A stretch of DNA of 64,000 nucleotides from contig DATGQD010000058.1 of the NCBI GenBank assembly GCA_035304385.1, positions 47,439-111,438 of the forward strand. Reading direction: 5' to 3'. The notes beneath the pieces are model-generated. The model was given only the letters and a program-made list of their open reading frames with translations. It was not told the DNA's origin and did no database searches. A program made the position numbers and the translations under genes. Each line of letters starts with the position of its first letter. The first letter of the stretch is position 1. The DNA comes from ZC4RG29 sp035304385. Its GTDB lineage: Bacteria > Bacteroidota > Bacteroidia > Cytophagales > Cyclobacteriaceae. Shown piece by piece: positions 25,748 to 34,390 of this stretch.

Positions 25748-28150
25748 TCATTCGTACCGCAAGGCGGTGGCTGGGTTGGTAGAGGCCGCTTTAAGGGCCT
25801 GAAACGCCACCGTGAGCCAGGCGATCACCACGGCTGCCACGCCGCTCAGGATGAACAGCCACGGACTGATCGACGTCCGGTAGGCAAAGCTTGCCAACCA
25901 TTCGTTGACGACCCACCAGCCGATCAGGGCGCCGGGGATAAAGGCCATCAGAACCAGCAGTGTAAACTCCCGTGACAAAAGATACACAAGACCAGAAACG
26001 GTAGCGCCCATAACCTTGCGGATGCCTATCTCACGGGTTCGTTGTTCACCGGTGAACGAGGCAAGTGCAAACAGTCCCAGGCCCGCAACAAATATGGCCA
26101 GGCCGGAGAGGATGGTGAAAATGCTGCCCAGCCGTTGTTCGGCGCGAAACAACTCGTCAAAATTTTCGTCGAGGAAATAATATTCAAACGGTTCACTGGG
26201 AGCGTAACCCTTCCACACGTTTTCGATCTCGCTAACGAGGTCTGCCGGGCTGCCGTGGTATCGGACTGACAGATCGCCACCCCAATTGGCAAGTCGTATA
26301 GCCAGTGGCCGGATCTGCTCCTTAAGCGATTCGAAATTGAAATCCTTCATCACCCCTATTACCTTCAATCGCAGGGGTGCATTCTGATTGTCCAGGTAAA
26401 GGATTTCCTCGTTAAGTGGATCGTCCCAGCCAAACTCCCGGGCTGCCGCTTCATTGAGGATAATGGCCGTAGAGTCGGAAGGGAAGTCGCGCGAAAAGAA
26501 TCGTCCTGCTACCATCTCCAGGTGAAGCACATCCGCGTGTTCGTGATCAGCATAATACACGCCCATGATGTGATCCTGATCGGAGTCGGCTGCCTTGAAC
26601 ACCGTAGTATTGTTCACGCCGGGGAACGTGTTGTTTGCAAAGCTGGTCTTCTCGACGCCGGAGAAGCCGTCAATCGTGTTCCTGAACGCCTGTCGGTTAT
26701 TCTGCAAGCGCCAGGTATTGCCGACGACAAGCACATTGTTCTTGTCCATACCCAGGTTGCGCTCCTGCATATACTTGAGCTGGAGGTATACCGATGCCGT
26801 GAAAATGATCAGGAAGATGGAAACACCGAATTGAAAGACCACCAGGGCGCTGCGGATGCCTTTCGATTTCATTCCGGCGCCAAGTTTGCCCTTCAATACC
26901 TCTACCGCTTTGAACGACGTAAGGTAGAAGGCGGGGTAGCTTCCTGACAGCACCCCAACGAACAACACAAACACCACCAGCCCTCCAATGAAATAGGGAT
27001 GCATCAGGTACTCGGCGGTCAGATTTTTGCCGGAAAGTTCGTTGAACGCCGGCAATAGCACGTAGCTGATGGCTACGGCAAGAACTACGGCGAAGAAACT
27101 GTATAGGATGGACTCGGCAAGAAACTGTCCGATCATCTGAATACGAAGCGACCCCAGTGCCTTCCTCAAACCCACTTCACGGGCGCGGCCAGCGGACCGC
27201 GCCGTGGCGAGGTTCATAAAGTTAATGCAGGCCAGTACGATAATGAAGAGTGCGACAGCGCCGAAGAAATACACGTAGACTATATTCCCTCCGGGTTCCA
27301 GGCCGTCGCGGGTCGTCCCATGAAGCCTGATGTCGGTAACCTTCGTTGGAAAGAAACCATACTGGCCACCCTGTTGCGCCATCTGATCCATGGAAACGCC
27401 TATAAAGCGTTCAACTTCCGGCCCCACATACTTTATGACCAGGTCGGCAAGGCGTCGCTCCACGTTTTCGAGCGACCCATGCTCGTTGAGGATGAAGTAC
27501 GTATAGAGGTAATTATTGAGCCAGAGTTGATCCTGCAGCCGCACGACCGAAGAACTCGAAACCAGCATATTGAATTTAAAGTGCGAGTTGCCGGGCGGGT
27601 TCTCAGCGATGCCGGTAACCTTGTATGCAACAGTATCGCCGATGATCATCAGCTTGCCCAGCGGCTGTTCCTCACCGAAATATTTTGTAACCATATCCCT
27701 GGTGAGGACAACGGATTGGGGCTCTTTCAGCGCCGTACGCGGATCTCCGGAAAGCAACTCGAACGAAAAGAAGTTGAAGAAGTTAGAGTCTGCGTAATAA
27801 ACACGGTCTTCATTGAAAGCCTGGTCGCCATATTTGACAACCGACCCCCAGAACTCAGCGATACGGGTAGTCGATTCGACGTCGGGGATTTCATCAGCCA
27901 TAGCCCTCCACAATGGCGGACAGGTATTGGCGGTGCGAATTTCCTGTCCCCCAATCTTGCCATGGAGGCCGACGTGGTACATCCTGTCAGCGTTGACATG
28001 GAATCGATCGTAGCTCAGCTCATCGACCACATACAACACGATCAGTATGCATGCGGTTACGCCGATCGTCATGCCGAGCACGTTGATGGCAGAGTAGAAT
28101 TTGTACTTCAGGATGTTCCTGATCGCAACCTTGAAATAGTTTCTCAGCAT
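25748..28150 (-). CDS. ABC transporter permease, MacB/FtsX type (second)
   Basis: Encodes 800 residues. It has the duplicated permease layout of Bacteroidota MacB-like proteins: an N-terminal membrane helix (NVLGMTIGVTACILIVLYVV), a large periplasmic domain (about residues 45-280), three helices with the FtsX core (INFMNLATARSAGRAREVGLRKALGS), a second periplasmic domain, and a C-terminal FtsX set with EQRTREIGIRKVMGA. It ends TNPATALRYE, a common family end. These proteins transmit ATPase movement to the periplasm to drive export of lipids, peptides or drugs. It is the last of four transport genes on the minus strand (adaptor, ATPase, permease, permease), 44 bp after the first permease. Confidence 0.9.
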   Translation of the reverse strand: MLRNYFKVAIRNILKYKFYSAINVLGMTIGVTACILIVLYVVDELSYDRFHVNADRMYHVGLHGKIGGQEIRTANTCPPLWRAMADEIPDVESTTRIAEFWGSVVKYGDQAFNEDRVYYADSNFFNFFSFELLSGDPRTALKEPQSVVLTRDMVTKYFGEEQPLGKLMIIGDTVAYKVTGIAENPPGNSHFKFNMLVSSSSVVRLQDQLWLNNYLYTYFILNEHGSLENVERRLADLVIKYVGPEVERFIGVSMDQMAQQGGQYGFFPTKVTDIRLHGTTRDGLEPGGNIVYVYFFGAVALFIIVLACINFMNLATARSAGRAREVGLRKALGSLRIQMIGQFLAESILYSFFAVVLAVAISYVLLPAFNELSGKNLTAEYLMHPYFIGGLVVFVLFVGVLSGSYPAFYLTSFKAVEVLKGKLGAGMKSKGIRSALVVFQFGVSIFLIIFTASVYLQLKYMQERNLGMDKNNVLVVGNTWRLQNNRQAFRNTIDGFSGVEKTSFANNTFPGVNNTTVFKAADSDQDHIMGVYYADHEHADVLHLEMVAGRFFSRDFPSDSTAIILNEAAAREFGWDDPLNEEILYLDNQNAPLRLKVIGVMKDFNFESLKEQIRPLAIRLANWGGDLSVRYHGSPADLVSEIENVWKGYAPSEPFEYYFLDENFDELFRAEQRLGSIFTILSGLAIFVAGLGLFALASFTGEQRTREIGIRKVMGATVSGLVYLLSREFTLLVLMAFIPGALIGWWVVNEWLASFAYRTSISPWLFILSGVAAVVIAWLTVAFQALKAASTNPATALRYE

Positions 28151-28194
28151 ATTCTGATAATGCTATAGTTTCTCATGCGCTTGCAGACTGCTTC

Positions 28195-30573
28195 TTACTC
28201 ACTACGCAGCGTGTTCACGGGGTTCATCGTTGCCGCGCTAAACACTTTGTATCCGATCGCCGCGGCAGAAATCAGGAACATTAACAACACCGAACTTACG
28301 AGTGCAAACACAGTGGTATCAAGGTAGTACCGCCAAATGGTACTCATCAGCATGCCTGTGAGATAGTAACCGAGCACACATCCCAGCACTGAGGCCACCA
28401 CGAGTATGAAGATGAACTCCGTATTGACGATGCGGGCAATGTTTGCGACGGAAGCGCCGAGTACTTTGCGCACACCGATCTCTTTCATGCGCCGAATAAT
28501 ATTGAGCGACACCAGGGTAAAGAGTCCCGTAGCTGACAGCATCATCGCGATAACGCCCAGGAACGCATACATCCGGACAAGGTTGACGTTGACTTCCGTA
28601 GTAGCCTGGTATACATCCGATGCTGGCATATAACCGTTATACACCCGGTTAGGAAATACCTCCTTCCAGCGGGCCTCCATAAATTCATTCAGTGCCAATA
28701 GCTTTTCAGACGACGTGCTCACCACGATCTGGGAGTAGCGCTCCGGACCAACATAGCGGATCATCATGGGCTCCATCTCACGCCATAAGCCCCTTGTGTA
28801 AACATTGCCTACCACGCCGACGACATACAACTTTATGGAATCCTGGTACACGAGCTCCTTACCCACAGCCTTCTGCCATCCGAATTCATCGGCCATCCGC
28901 CTGGTGATAATGACGGACTCGCGGCGATCCGTCTCAGAGTCCTCAATAAAATCACGGCCTTCAATGAGCGTCAGCCCCATTGTTGTAAGATAGTGGTCGC
29001 CCACTTCGATAATGTCTGCCTCAAGTTGCTTTGTGCCCACCTTCAGTGTGCCACGATCCCGGTTCGAAAATATTCCGCTTGCCGATCCGGCCATCGAGAT
29101 GATATCCGGATTTTGACGGAGCGAATTGCGGTAGGTGTCAAATTCCGATTGTCCGTTCACCCACGCAATGACGGCACGTTCCACATCAAAGCCCAGGTCG
29201 TAGTCCTTTTGATATTTCGCATTCTGAATGAATGCCAATGCACTGACAATTGCGACAAGAGATATTGCATACTGCAATCCCAGCAAGGACTTCACAAAAT
29301 AGTTAGTGCTACCAAATTTCAACTTGCCTTTGAGTATGCTCACGGGCTGGAACTTACTGATATAAAAGGCCGGGTATGCACCGGCTGCAAGTGCGCTAAA
29401 GATGAGTACACCGGCGAGGAAGGCCAGGACCGTTGGATTGTCGAGGTAGTGCGGCAAAATTTTCATGTCCGCCCACATCATATTCCAGCCATCTGCGAGC
29501 AATTGTGCGAAAAAGAGTCCCAGGAGCAAAGAGAAAAAGCAGATCACCAGGGTTTCGCCTATAAACTGGAGAATGAGTTGGCCACGTACACTGCCCATCA
29601 CCTTACGAATCCCTATCTCCTTCAGCCTGCGCGACGAGATGGCAATGGTGGTGTTCGTCAGGTTAAAGCAGGCGATGAGCAGGATAAACACGCCCATCAT
29701 CGCAGAGCCGGGTACAGCAGCGACGGGGGGTGCGTCCCAGGTCCAGGTATTCGTTTGCTCGGCGCGGTCTTTAAAAGCCATCTCGGGAAAGTGGTCGAGA
29801 ACGAATTCACTGACCACAAAATCTTCTCTTACCTGGTTGTTATTCGCTACATAGTCCTGAAGTCTTTCGAGCACAGCGGGTACCCGGGCGGGGTTGTCGA
29901 TCGTGACATAAAGGGTGCTGTTTTCCCGCCAGTCGTCCTCTCTTACATTTTCGAATTCGTCGAAAAAGTTCTCGAAATTCATGAACGACTCCCGGTAGTG
30001 GAAGCTGGAATTCTGAGGCTGCGATTTGAATACGCCCGCCACCCGTACTTCCTTGAGTTTCTCGCCGACCACCTGGGTGAGCGTGCGGTCGACCACGTCA
30101 GTCGAGCCGAACAGGCGTGTGGCCAACTCATCGCTAATGAAGACGGCAGTCTTATCGCCCAGGTCGGCTGGATTGCCACTCAGGAACTCAAACGTGAACA
30201 TTTGGAAGAAAGCAGGGTCGACGTATGCCATCGATGCCCGAAATACATCTTCCTCATGCCTGAGGTCGGACCATGAATAATTATACCGCGTAGCCCTGCT
30301 GACATCCGTTATGTTCTCCTGGACGGCGCGTCCGAGCGGAAGCGGCACCGTACCATACCGGGTGAGTTGATTCTCAAAGTCGCGAACGGAGGACACCCGG
30401 TAGATGTGATCCCCGTTTGTATGCATCGCATTGAATCCACTATCGAATTCGTATACGAAATACGCGACAATACAGCACGCAATCGCGACACCCATGCCGA
30501 ATACATTGATGGCGATGAAGAGTTTGTTCTTCATCATGCTTCGGAGGGTCACATACAGATAATTCTTGATCAT
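28195..30573 (-). CDS. ABC transporter permease, MacB/FtsX type (first)
   Basis: Encodes 792 residues with the same layout as its neighbour: a first helix (FIAINVFGMGVAIACCIVAYFVY), a periplasmic MacB-type domain, an FtsX core with RLKEIGIRKVMGSVRGQL, a second periplasmic domain, and a final FtsX core with RRMKEIGVRKVLGASVANIA. It ends MNPVNTLRSE. The two permeases are clearly paralogous but far from identical, so they may form a heteromeric pair or two alternative exporters. It begins 136 bp downstream of the ATPase stop and precedes the second permease by 44 bp. Confidence 0.9.
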   Translation of the reverse strand: MIKNYLYVTLRSMMKNKLFIAINVFGMGVAIACCIVAYFVYEFDSGFNAMHTNGDHIYRVSSVRDFENQLTRYGTVPLPLGRAVQENITDVSRATRYNYSWSDLRHEEDVFRASMAYVDPAFFQMFTFEFLSGNPADLGDKTAVFISDELATRLFGSTDVVDRTLTQVVGEKLKEVRVAGVFKSQPQNSSFHYRESFMNFENFFDEFENVREDDWRENSTLYVTIDNPARVPAVLERLQDYVANNNQVREDFVVSEFVLDHFPEMAFKDRAEQTNTWTWDAPPVAAVPGSAMMGVFILLIACFNLTNTTIAISSRRLKEIGIRKVMGSVRGQLILQFIGETLVICFFSLLLGLFFAQLLADGWNMMWADMKILPHYLDNPTVLAFLAGVLIFSALAAGAYPAFYISKFQPVSILKGKLKFGSTNYFVKSLLGLQYAISLVAIVSALAFIQNAKYQKDYDLGFDVERAVIAWVNGQSEFDTYRNSLRQNPDIISMAGSASGIFSNRDRGTLKVGTKQLEADIIEVGDHYLTTMGLTLIEGRDFIEDSETDRRESVIITRRMADEFGWQKAVGKELVYQDSIKLYVVGVVGNVYTRGLWREMEPMMIRYVGPERYSQIVVSTSSEKLLALNEFMEARWKEVFPNRVYNGYMPASDVYQATTEVNVNLVRMYAFLGVIAMMLSATGLFTLVSLNIIRRMKEIGVRKVLGASVANIARIVNTEFIFILVVASVLGCVLGYYLTGMLMSTIWRYYLDTTVFALVSSVLLMFLISAAAIGYKVFSAATMNPVNTLRSE

Positions 30574-30709
30574 TGTCAGTTGGAATGCACAGTGAACCCG
30601 TCTCGCATAAGTGTGCGGCTAAAACGGGGCAAAAAAGATTCAGAAGAACCGCATACAGGCTTCAAACGGCCATGATCAGCCTGTATGCGGAACAGACGAG
30701 GGGCGGCTA

Positions 30710-31399
30710 TCAGATGTGGAAGTGTTCTTTGATGTTTTCGGTCACTACCTTACCGTCAAACAGGTTCACAATCCGATGTGCGTAGTTTGCATCATAGGGT
30801 GAGTGTGTAACCATGATGATCGTGGTACCTTCCTCGTTCAGTTGAGAAAGTAGCTTCATTACTTCTTCGCCGTTGGCGGAGTCGAGGTTACCTGTCGGCT
30901 CGTCCGCAAGGATAACACGGGGCTTGGCAACGATCGCGCGGGCAATGGCAACACGCTGCTGCTGGCCACCGGAGAGCTGCTGCGGAAAGTGATTTCTCCG
31001 GTGCATGATGTTCATGCGTTCGAGCACTTCTTCCACGCGTTGTTTTCTTTCGGACGAGGGGACCTTCAGGTAAAGCAACGGCAGTTCCACATTTTCGAAG
31101 ACGGTGAGCTCGTCGATCAGGTTAAAGCTTTGAAAGACGAAGCCAATAGAGCCCTTTCGCAGTTGGGCGCGCTGGCGTTCAGAATAGCGGGCCACCTCGT
31201 GGTCGCCGAAGTAGTACTCGCCGGCGGAAGGGTTATCGAGAAGACCGACAATGTTCAGCAGTGTCGATTTACCGCATCCCGACGGTCCCATGATAGCGAC
31301 AAATTCTCCGTCCTTGATCTCTAAGTTGATATTGTTCAGGGCGGTGGTCTCCACTTCTTCCGTGGTGTATACCTTTTCCAGATTAACAAGTTTGATCAT
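30710..31399 (-). CDS. ABC transporter ATP-binding protein (LolD/MacB type)
   Basis: Encodes 229 residues from the ATG at 31399 (MIKLVNLEKVYTTEEVETTA); the frame is open 11 codons further but family members begin here. Walker A GPSGCGKS is at residues 38-45, the signature LSGGQQQRVAIARAI near 141, and Walker B with VILADEPTGNLDS near 160. The last segment has the switch histidine in MVTHSP. It belongs to the LolD/MacB/FtsE branch that pairs with the MacB-like permeases downstream. It energises export in the cytoplasm. It lies 48 bp after the HlyD-type gene. Confidence 0.94.
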   Translation of the reverse strand: MIKLVNLEKVYTTEEVETTALNNINLEIKDGEFVAIMGPSGCGKSTLLNIVGLLDNPSAGEYYFGDHEVARYSERQRAQLRKGSIGFVFQSFNLIDELTVFENVELPLLYLKVPSSERKQRVEEVLERMNIMHRRNHFPQQLSGGQQQRVAIARAIVAKPRVILADEPTGNLDSANGEEVMKLLSQLNEEGTTIIMVTHSPYDANYAHRIVNLFDGKVVTENIKEHFHI

Positions 31400-31447
31400 G
31401 GCTGTATTTTGTTTGTTTGAGGAATTTCGCATTTGATAAATAGGCTA

Positions 31448-32713
31448 CTAATTGAGAATTAAGACTTCATTGTTGCCGAAGTTCTCATAGGATGAAGTGA
31501 TAACCTTTTCGCCGGGTTCCAGTCCCTCCAGTACTTCGTAGTGCTCCGTATTCTTACGGCCCAGCTTGATGTTTCTTTTGACGGCCTGTTGTCCGGATCC
31601 GTCAAGTACGTATACCCAGTTTCCACCTGTGTCTTTGTAAAATCCACCCACAGGGAGGAGGAGTTCTTCAGACGACTGTCCGAGTTCTATCCGAAGGCGC
31701 AACGACTGGCCGCGCCTCAGGCCCGGCGGCGTTTCGCCAAGGAAATGCATGTCCACTTCAAATCTTCCCGCCTGGATGGTCGGATAGATATAGGTGATCT
31801 CCAGTTCATATTCCTTGCCCGCTAGCGGGAAGGTAGCGTGTAACCCCTGTGAGATCCGGGGCAGATAAATTTCATCGATCGGGACACGCACCTTATAGCT
31901 TCCCACCACGTCGACCTGTCCCAGGCTCTGACCCGGCGACACGGCCTGTCCTACCTCCAGTTGCGGCCGCGATAATTGGCCGTCGATCGGCGCACGAATG
32001 ATGAGGTTATCCAGGATCTTCCCTACCCCCTCAAGACTTTCGGTCATCCTGGCCTCTGCTGCATTCAGCTCGCGTATCTGCCGGATCCGTGAGATGGAGT
32101 CCAGCCGATACGCCTCATAAGTGATCTTGCGGCGCTGCACGTTATACTGGTAGTTTGCCTCGGTCTGCTCGAACTCCTGCTTTGAGATCAGCTTTTTCTC
32201 ATAGAGCTCCTTCTGCCGCTCGTACTGGGGCCCATAAATGGCCAGCTGATTGTCGATGAGCGCCAACTGGTTTTGCTGCTCCAGGTCGTTACGGGTAATA
32301 TTCAGACGCGTGTCGCGAATACGGGTAATGCTTTCGTTGAACGATGCTTCCTGACTAAGGACTGCCAATTCGCGGTCGAGGTTGCTTAGCTCCAGGATGA
32401 TATCTCCTTTTTTCAGCATTTGTCCGCTTTCGGCCACCACCCTTCGTATCGTACCTCCTTCCACCGCGTCGAGCATTACCGTACGGCTCGGCTCCACGAT
32501 ACCGGTTTGCGGAATGAATTCCTGGAATATCCCCCGTCTCACTTCAGAAATGGTAACCTTGTCACGATCAATTCGAAGGCGGGAACGTCTGTCGGCCCAT
32601 ATTAACTGATAAAGGACAAATCCAGCAAACAGCGCGATACCTCCGTATGTGGCGATGCGCTTGACCGTCCACTTTTTCTTCTTAATCTTCCTGTCCATTA
32701 CAGATTGTTCCAT
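31448..32713 (-). CDS. HlyD/MacA-type periplasmic adaptor subunit
   Basis: Encodes 421 residues. A basic N-terminus and one membrane segment (IATYGGIALFAGFVLYQLIW) anchor it in the inner membrane. It then shows the adaptor layout: a lipoyl half (GGTIRRVVAESGQMLKKGDII), a coiled-coil hairpin (about residues 110-215), the second lipoyl half (IIRAPIDGQLSRPQLEVGQAV), and beta-barrel domains toward the C-terminus. Adaptors of this type bridge the ABC permease to an outer-membrane channel; no TolC-like gene is in the window. It is the first gene of the export operon. The upstream spacer holds a near-consensus sigma-54 promoter and an inverted repeat. An ATG five codons downstream is an alternative start. 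Confidence 0.92.
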   Translation of the reverse strand: MEQSVMDRKIKKKKWTVKRIATYGGIALFAGFVLYQLIWADRRSRLRIDRDKVTISEVRRGIFQEFIPQTGIVEPSRTVMLDAVEGGTIRRVVAESGQMLKKGDIILELSNLDRELAVLSQEASFNESITRIRDTRLNITRNDLEQQNQLALIDNQLAIYGPQYERQKELYEKKLISKQEFEQTEANYQYNVQRRKITYEAYRLDSISRIRQIRELNAAEARMTESLEGVGKILDNLIIRAPIDGQLSRPQLEVGQAVSPGQSLGQVDVVGSYKVRVPIDEIYLPRISQGLHATFPLAGKEYELEITYIYPTIQAGRFEVDMHFLGETPPGLRRGQSLRLRIELGQSSEELLLPVGGFYKDTGGNWVYVLDGSGQQAVKRNIKLGRKNTEHYEVLEGLEPGEKVITSSYENFGNNEVLILN

Positions 32714-32760
32714 AGGCTCGTTACAAAAAAGGCACGCGACCTTTTGTGGATTTCACTATC

Positions 32761-32776
32761 GCCAATTAGTGTGCCA
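32761..32776 (-). promoter_or_regulatory. Candidate sigma-54 (-24/-12) promoter for the HlyD-ABC operon
   Basis: On the minus strand TGGCAC (32776-32771) is followed by five bases and then TTGG (32765-32762). The sigma-54 consensus is TGGCAC-N5-TTGC, so only the last base of the -12 element differs. A start near 32750 would leave a leader of about 37 bases before the ATG at 32713. The divergent neighbour encodes a sigma-54-type activator, which raises the plausibility. No experiment or alignment backs this call. Confidence 0.5.
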
Positions 32777-32817
32777 AGCGGATTCCGGCTGCAATTTCGG
32801 CGGAATTGGTCGATTTT

Positions 32818-32855
32818 CCGTCCATCTTTGAACGGGAATGTCCGATAATGGACGG
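32818..32855. promoter_or_regulatory. Inverted repeat, possible activator-binding site
   Basis: CCGTCCAT at 32818-32825 is repeated in exact inverse as ATGGACGG at 32848-32855. A related GTCCGAT lies between the arms, at 32840-32846. Relative to the predicted sigma-54 start near 32750, the repeat lies about 68-105 bases upstream, a common distance for enhancer-type sites of NtrC-family activators. It also lies about 125-160 bases upstream of the response-regulator gene on the other strand, so it could serve autoregulation. Confidence 0.4.
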
Positions 32856-32979
32856 CCTGGCCCTATCTTAGCGGGTGCGATCGCCGGAATTGGCCTGAAA
32901 TCGCGATACGGGGCTTTCGGTATAGCCTTTGCCCGTTACCGGACAATCAGTACACAAAATCGAAACAAGTCTCCTGCGT

Positions 32980-34359
32980 ATGGAACAGAAATCTGGCAAA
33001 ATTTTGATCGTCGATGATAACGAAGACCTTCTGAAGGCCGCGCGCATTCACCTGAAGCGCCATTTCGCGCAGGTAGATACGGAAAAGAATCCTGAGGCAC
33101 TCCCCTCACTCATGGCCAACGAAGATTACGACGTCATTTTGCTCGACATGAACTTCACAAAGGACGTGAGCAGCGGCAGTGAGGGTTACTACTGGCTGGA
33201 AAAAATCCTGGAGCTGGACCCCTCTGCGGTGGTGGTTCTCATCACCGCGTACGGGGACGTGCAGATGGCGGTGCGTGCGATTAAAGCAGGGGCCACCGAC
33301 TTCGTCCTTAAGCCGTGGGAAAATGAAAAACTGCTGGCCACCATCTATTCAGCCATGCGCCTTCGGGAAACCCGCGATGAGGTACAAAACCTGAAGATCA
33401 AGAACCAGGAAATCAACCAGGCGCTGAACGAACGCTATAGCGAGATCATCGGGCAGAGCGCTACCATGCAACGCATCTTCCAGACCATCGACCGCGTAGC
33501 CCACACCGACGCCAACGTGCTGATCCTGGGCGAAAACGGTACGGGAAAGGAACTCATTGCGCGGGCCATACACCGCAACTCGTCCCGAAAGCAGGAAAGC
33601 TTCGTCACCGTCGACCTGGGCTCCATTACAGAGACGCTGTTTGAAAGCGAGCTGTTCGGCCATAAGAAGGGCGCGTTTACCGATGCAAAGGAAGACCGCG
33701 CCGGACGCTTCGAACTTGCCAACGGAGGCACGCTGTTTCTGGATGAAATCGGGAATTTGTCCATGCCGCTACAGGCGAAGCTGCTGACTGTCATCCAAAA
33801 CCGCAGGGTAAGCCGGGTGGGCTCCAATAAGGAAACGCCGGTTGATATTCGTCTTATCTGTGCTACAAATATGCCCCTCTACGAAATGGTCAAAGAGAAT
33901 CGTTTCCGGCAGGACTTGCTATACCGCATCAACACGATCGAAATTGAAGTGCCTCCCCTGAGGGAGCGCATCGAAGACATCCCGGTGCTGGCCAACCACT
34001 TCCTCAAGCATTATAACGCGCGGTACGAAAAGAGCATTTCCAAGATCAGCGATGCGGCGCTCACGCGGATGCACAAGCACACCTGGCCGGGCAACATCCG
34101 AGAACTGCAGCATGCCATCGAACGCGCGGTCATCCTGAGCAACGGTAACGTATTGCAGCCGGAAGATTTTAACCTTTCGCCGGTAGCCGGAAAAGAAGAC
34201 GGACACCTGAACCTCGACGCCTACAACCTGGAAGAAGTGGAAAAGCTGTTGATCCGGAAGGTGCTGAAAAAATACAATGGCAACATCACCCAGGCGGCTT
34301 CAGAATTGGGACTGACAAGGTCGAGTTTGTATCGGCGGCTGGAGAAGCACGGGTTATAA
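32980..34359 (+). CDS. Sigma-54-dependent response regulator (NtrC/AtoC type)
   Basis: Encodes 459 residues from the ATG at 32980; a GTG- or ATG-led extension upstream adds no domain sequence. The receiver domain (1-125) has the acidic pair D12-D13 and phosphoacceptor D56 in VILLDMNF. The AAA+ domain (about 145-380) has Walker A GENGTGKE, the loop GAFTDA in place of GAFTGA, Walker B GGTLFLDEIG, and the arginine-finger region FRQDLLYRIN. A Fis-type HTH ends the protein (NITQAASELGLTRSSLYRRL). It should bind upstream sites and drive sigma-54 promoters once phosphorylated by the kinase encoded 31 bp downstream. The likely target is the divergent export operon. Confidence 0.93.
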   Translation: MEQKSGKILIVDDNEDLLKAARIHLKRHFAQVDTEKNPEALPSLMANEDYDVILLDMNFTKDVSSGSEGYYWLEKILELDPSAVVVLITAYGDVQMAVRAIKAGATDFVLKPWENEKLLATIYSAMRLRETRDEVQNLKIKNQEINQALNERYSEIIGQSATMQRIFQTIDRVAHTDANVLILGENGTGKELIARAIHRNSSRKQESFVTVDLGSITETLFESELFGHKKGAFTDAKEDRAGRFELANGGTLFLDEIGNLSMPLQAKLLTVIQNRRVSRVGSNKETPVDIRLICATNMPLYEMVKENRFRQDLLYRINTIEIEVPPLRERIEDIPVLANHFLKHYNARYEKSISKISDAALTRMHKHTWPGNIRELQHAIERAVILSNGNVLQPEDFNLSPVAGKEDGHLNLDAYNLEEVEKLLIRKVLKKYNGNITQAASELGLTRSSLYRRLEKHGL

Positions 34360-34390
34360 CGTGTTGAACACATCGACACTTAGTTAAGCA

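Noticed and set aside
28993..30276. 427-residue plus-strand open frame opposite the first ABC permease
   Set aside because: The permease on the other strand has full family motifs; this frame has none and is a shadow of high-GC codon use.
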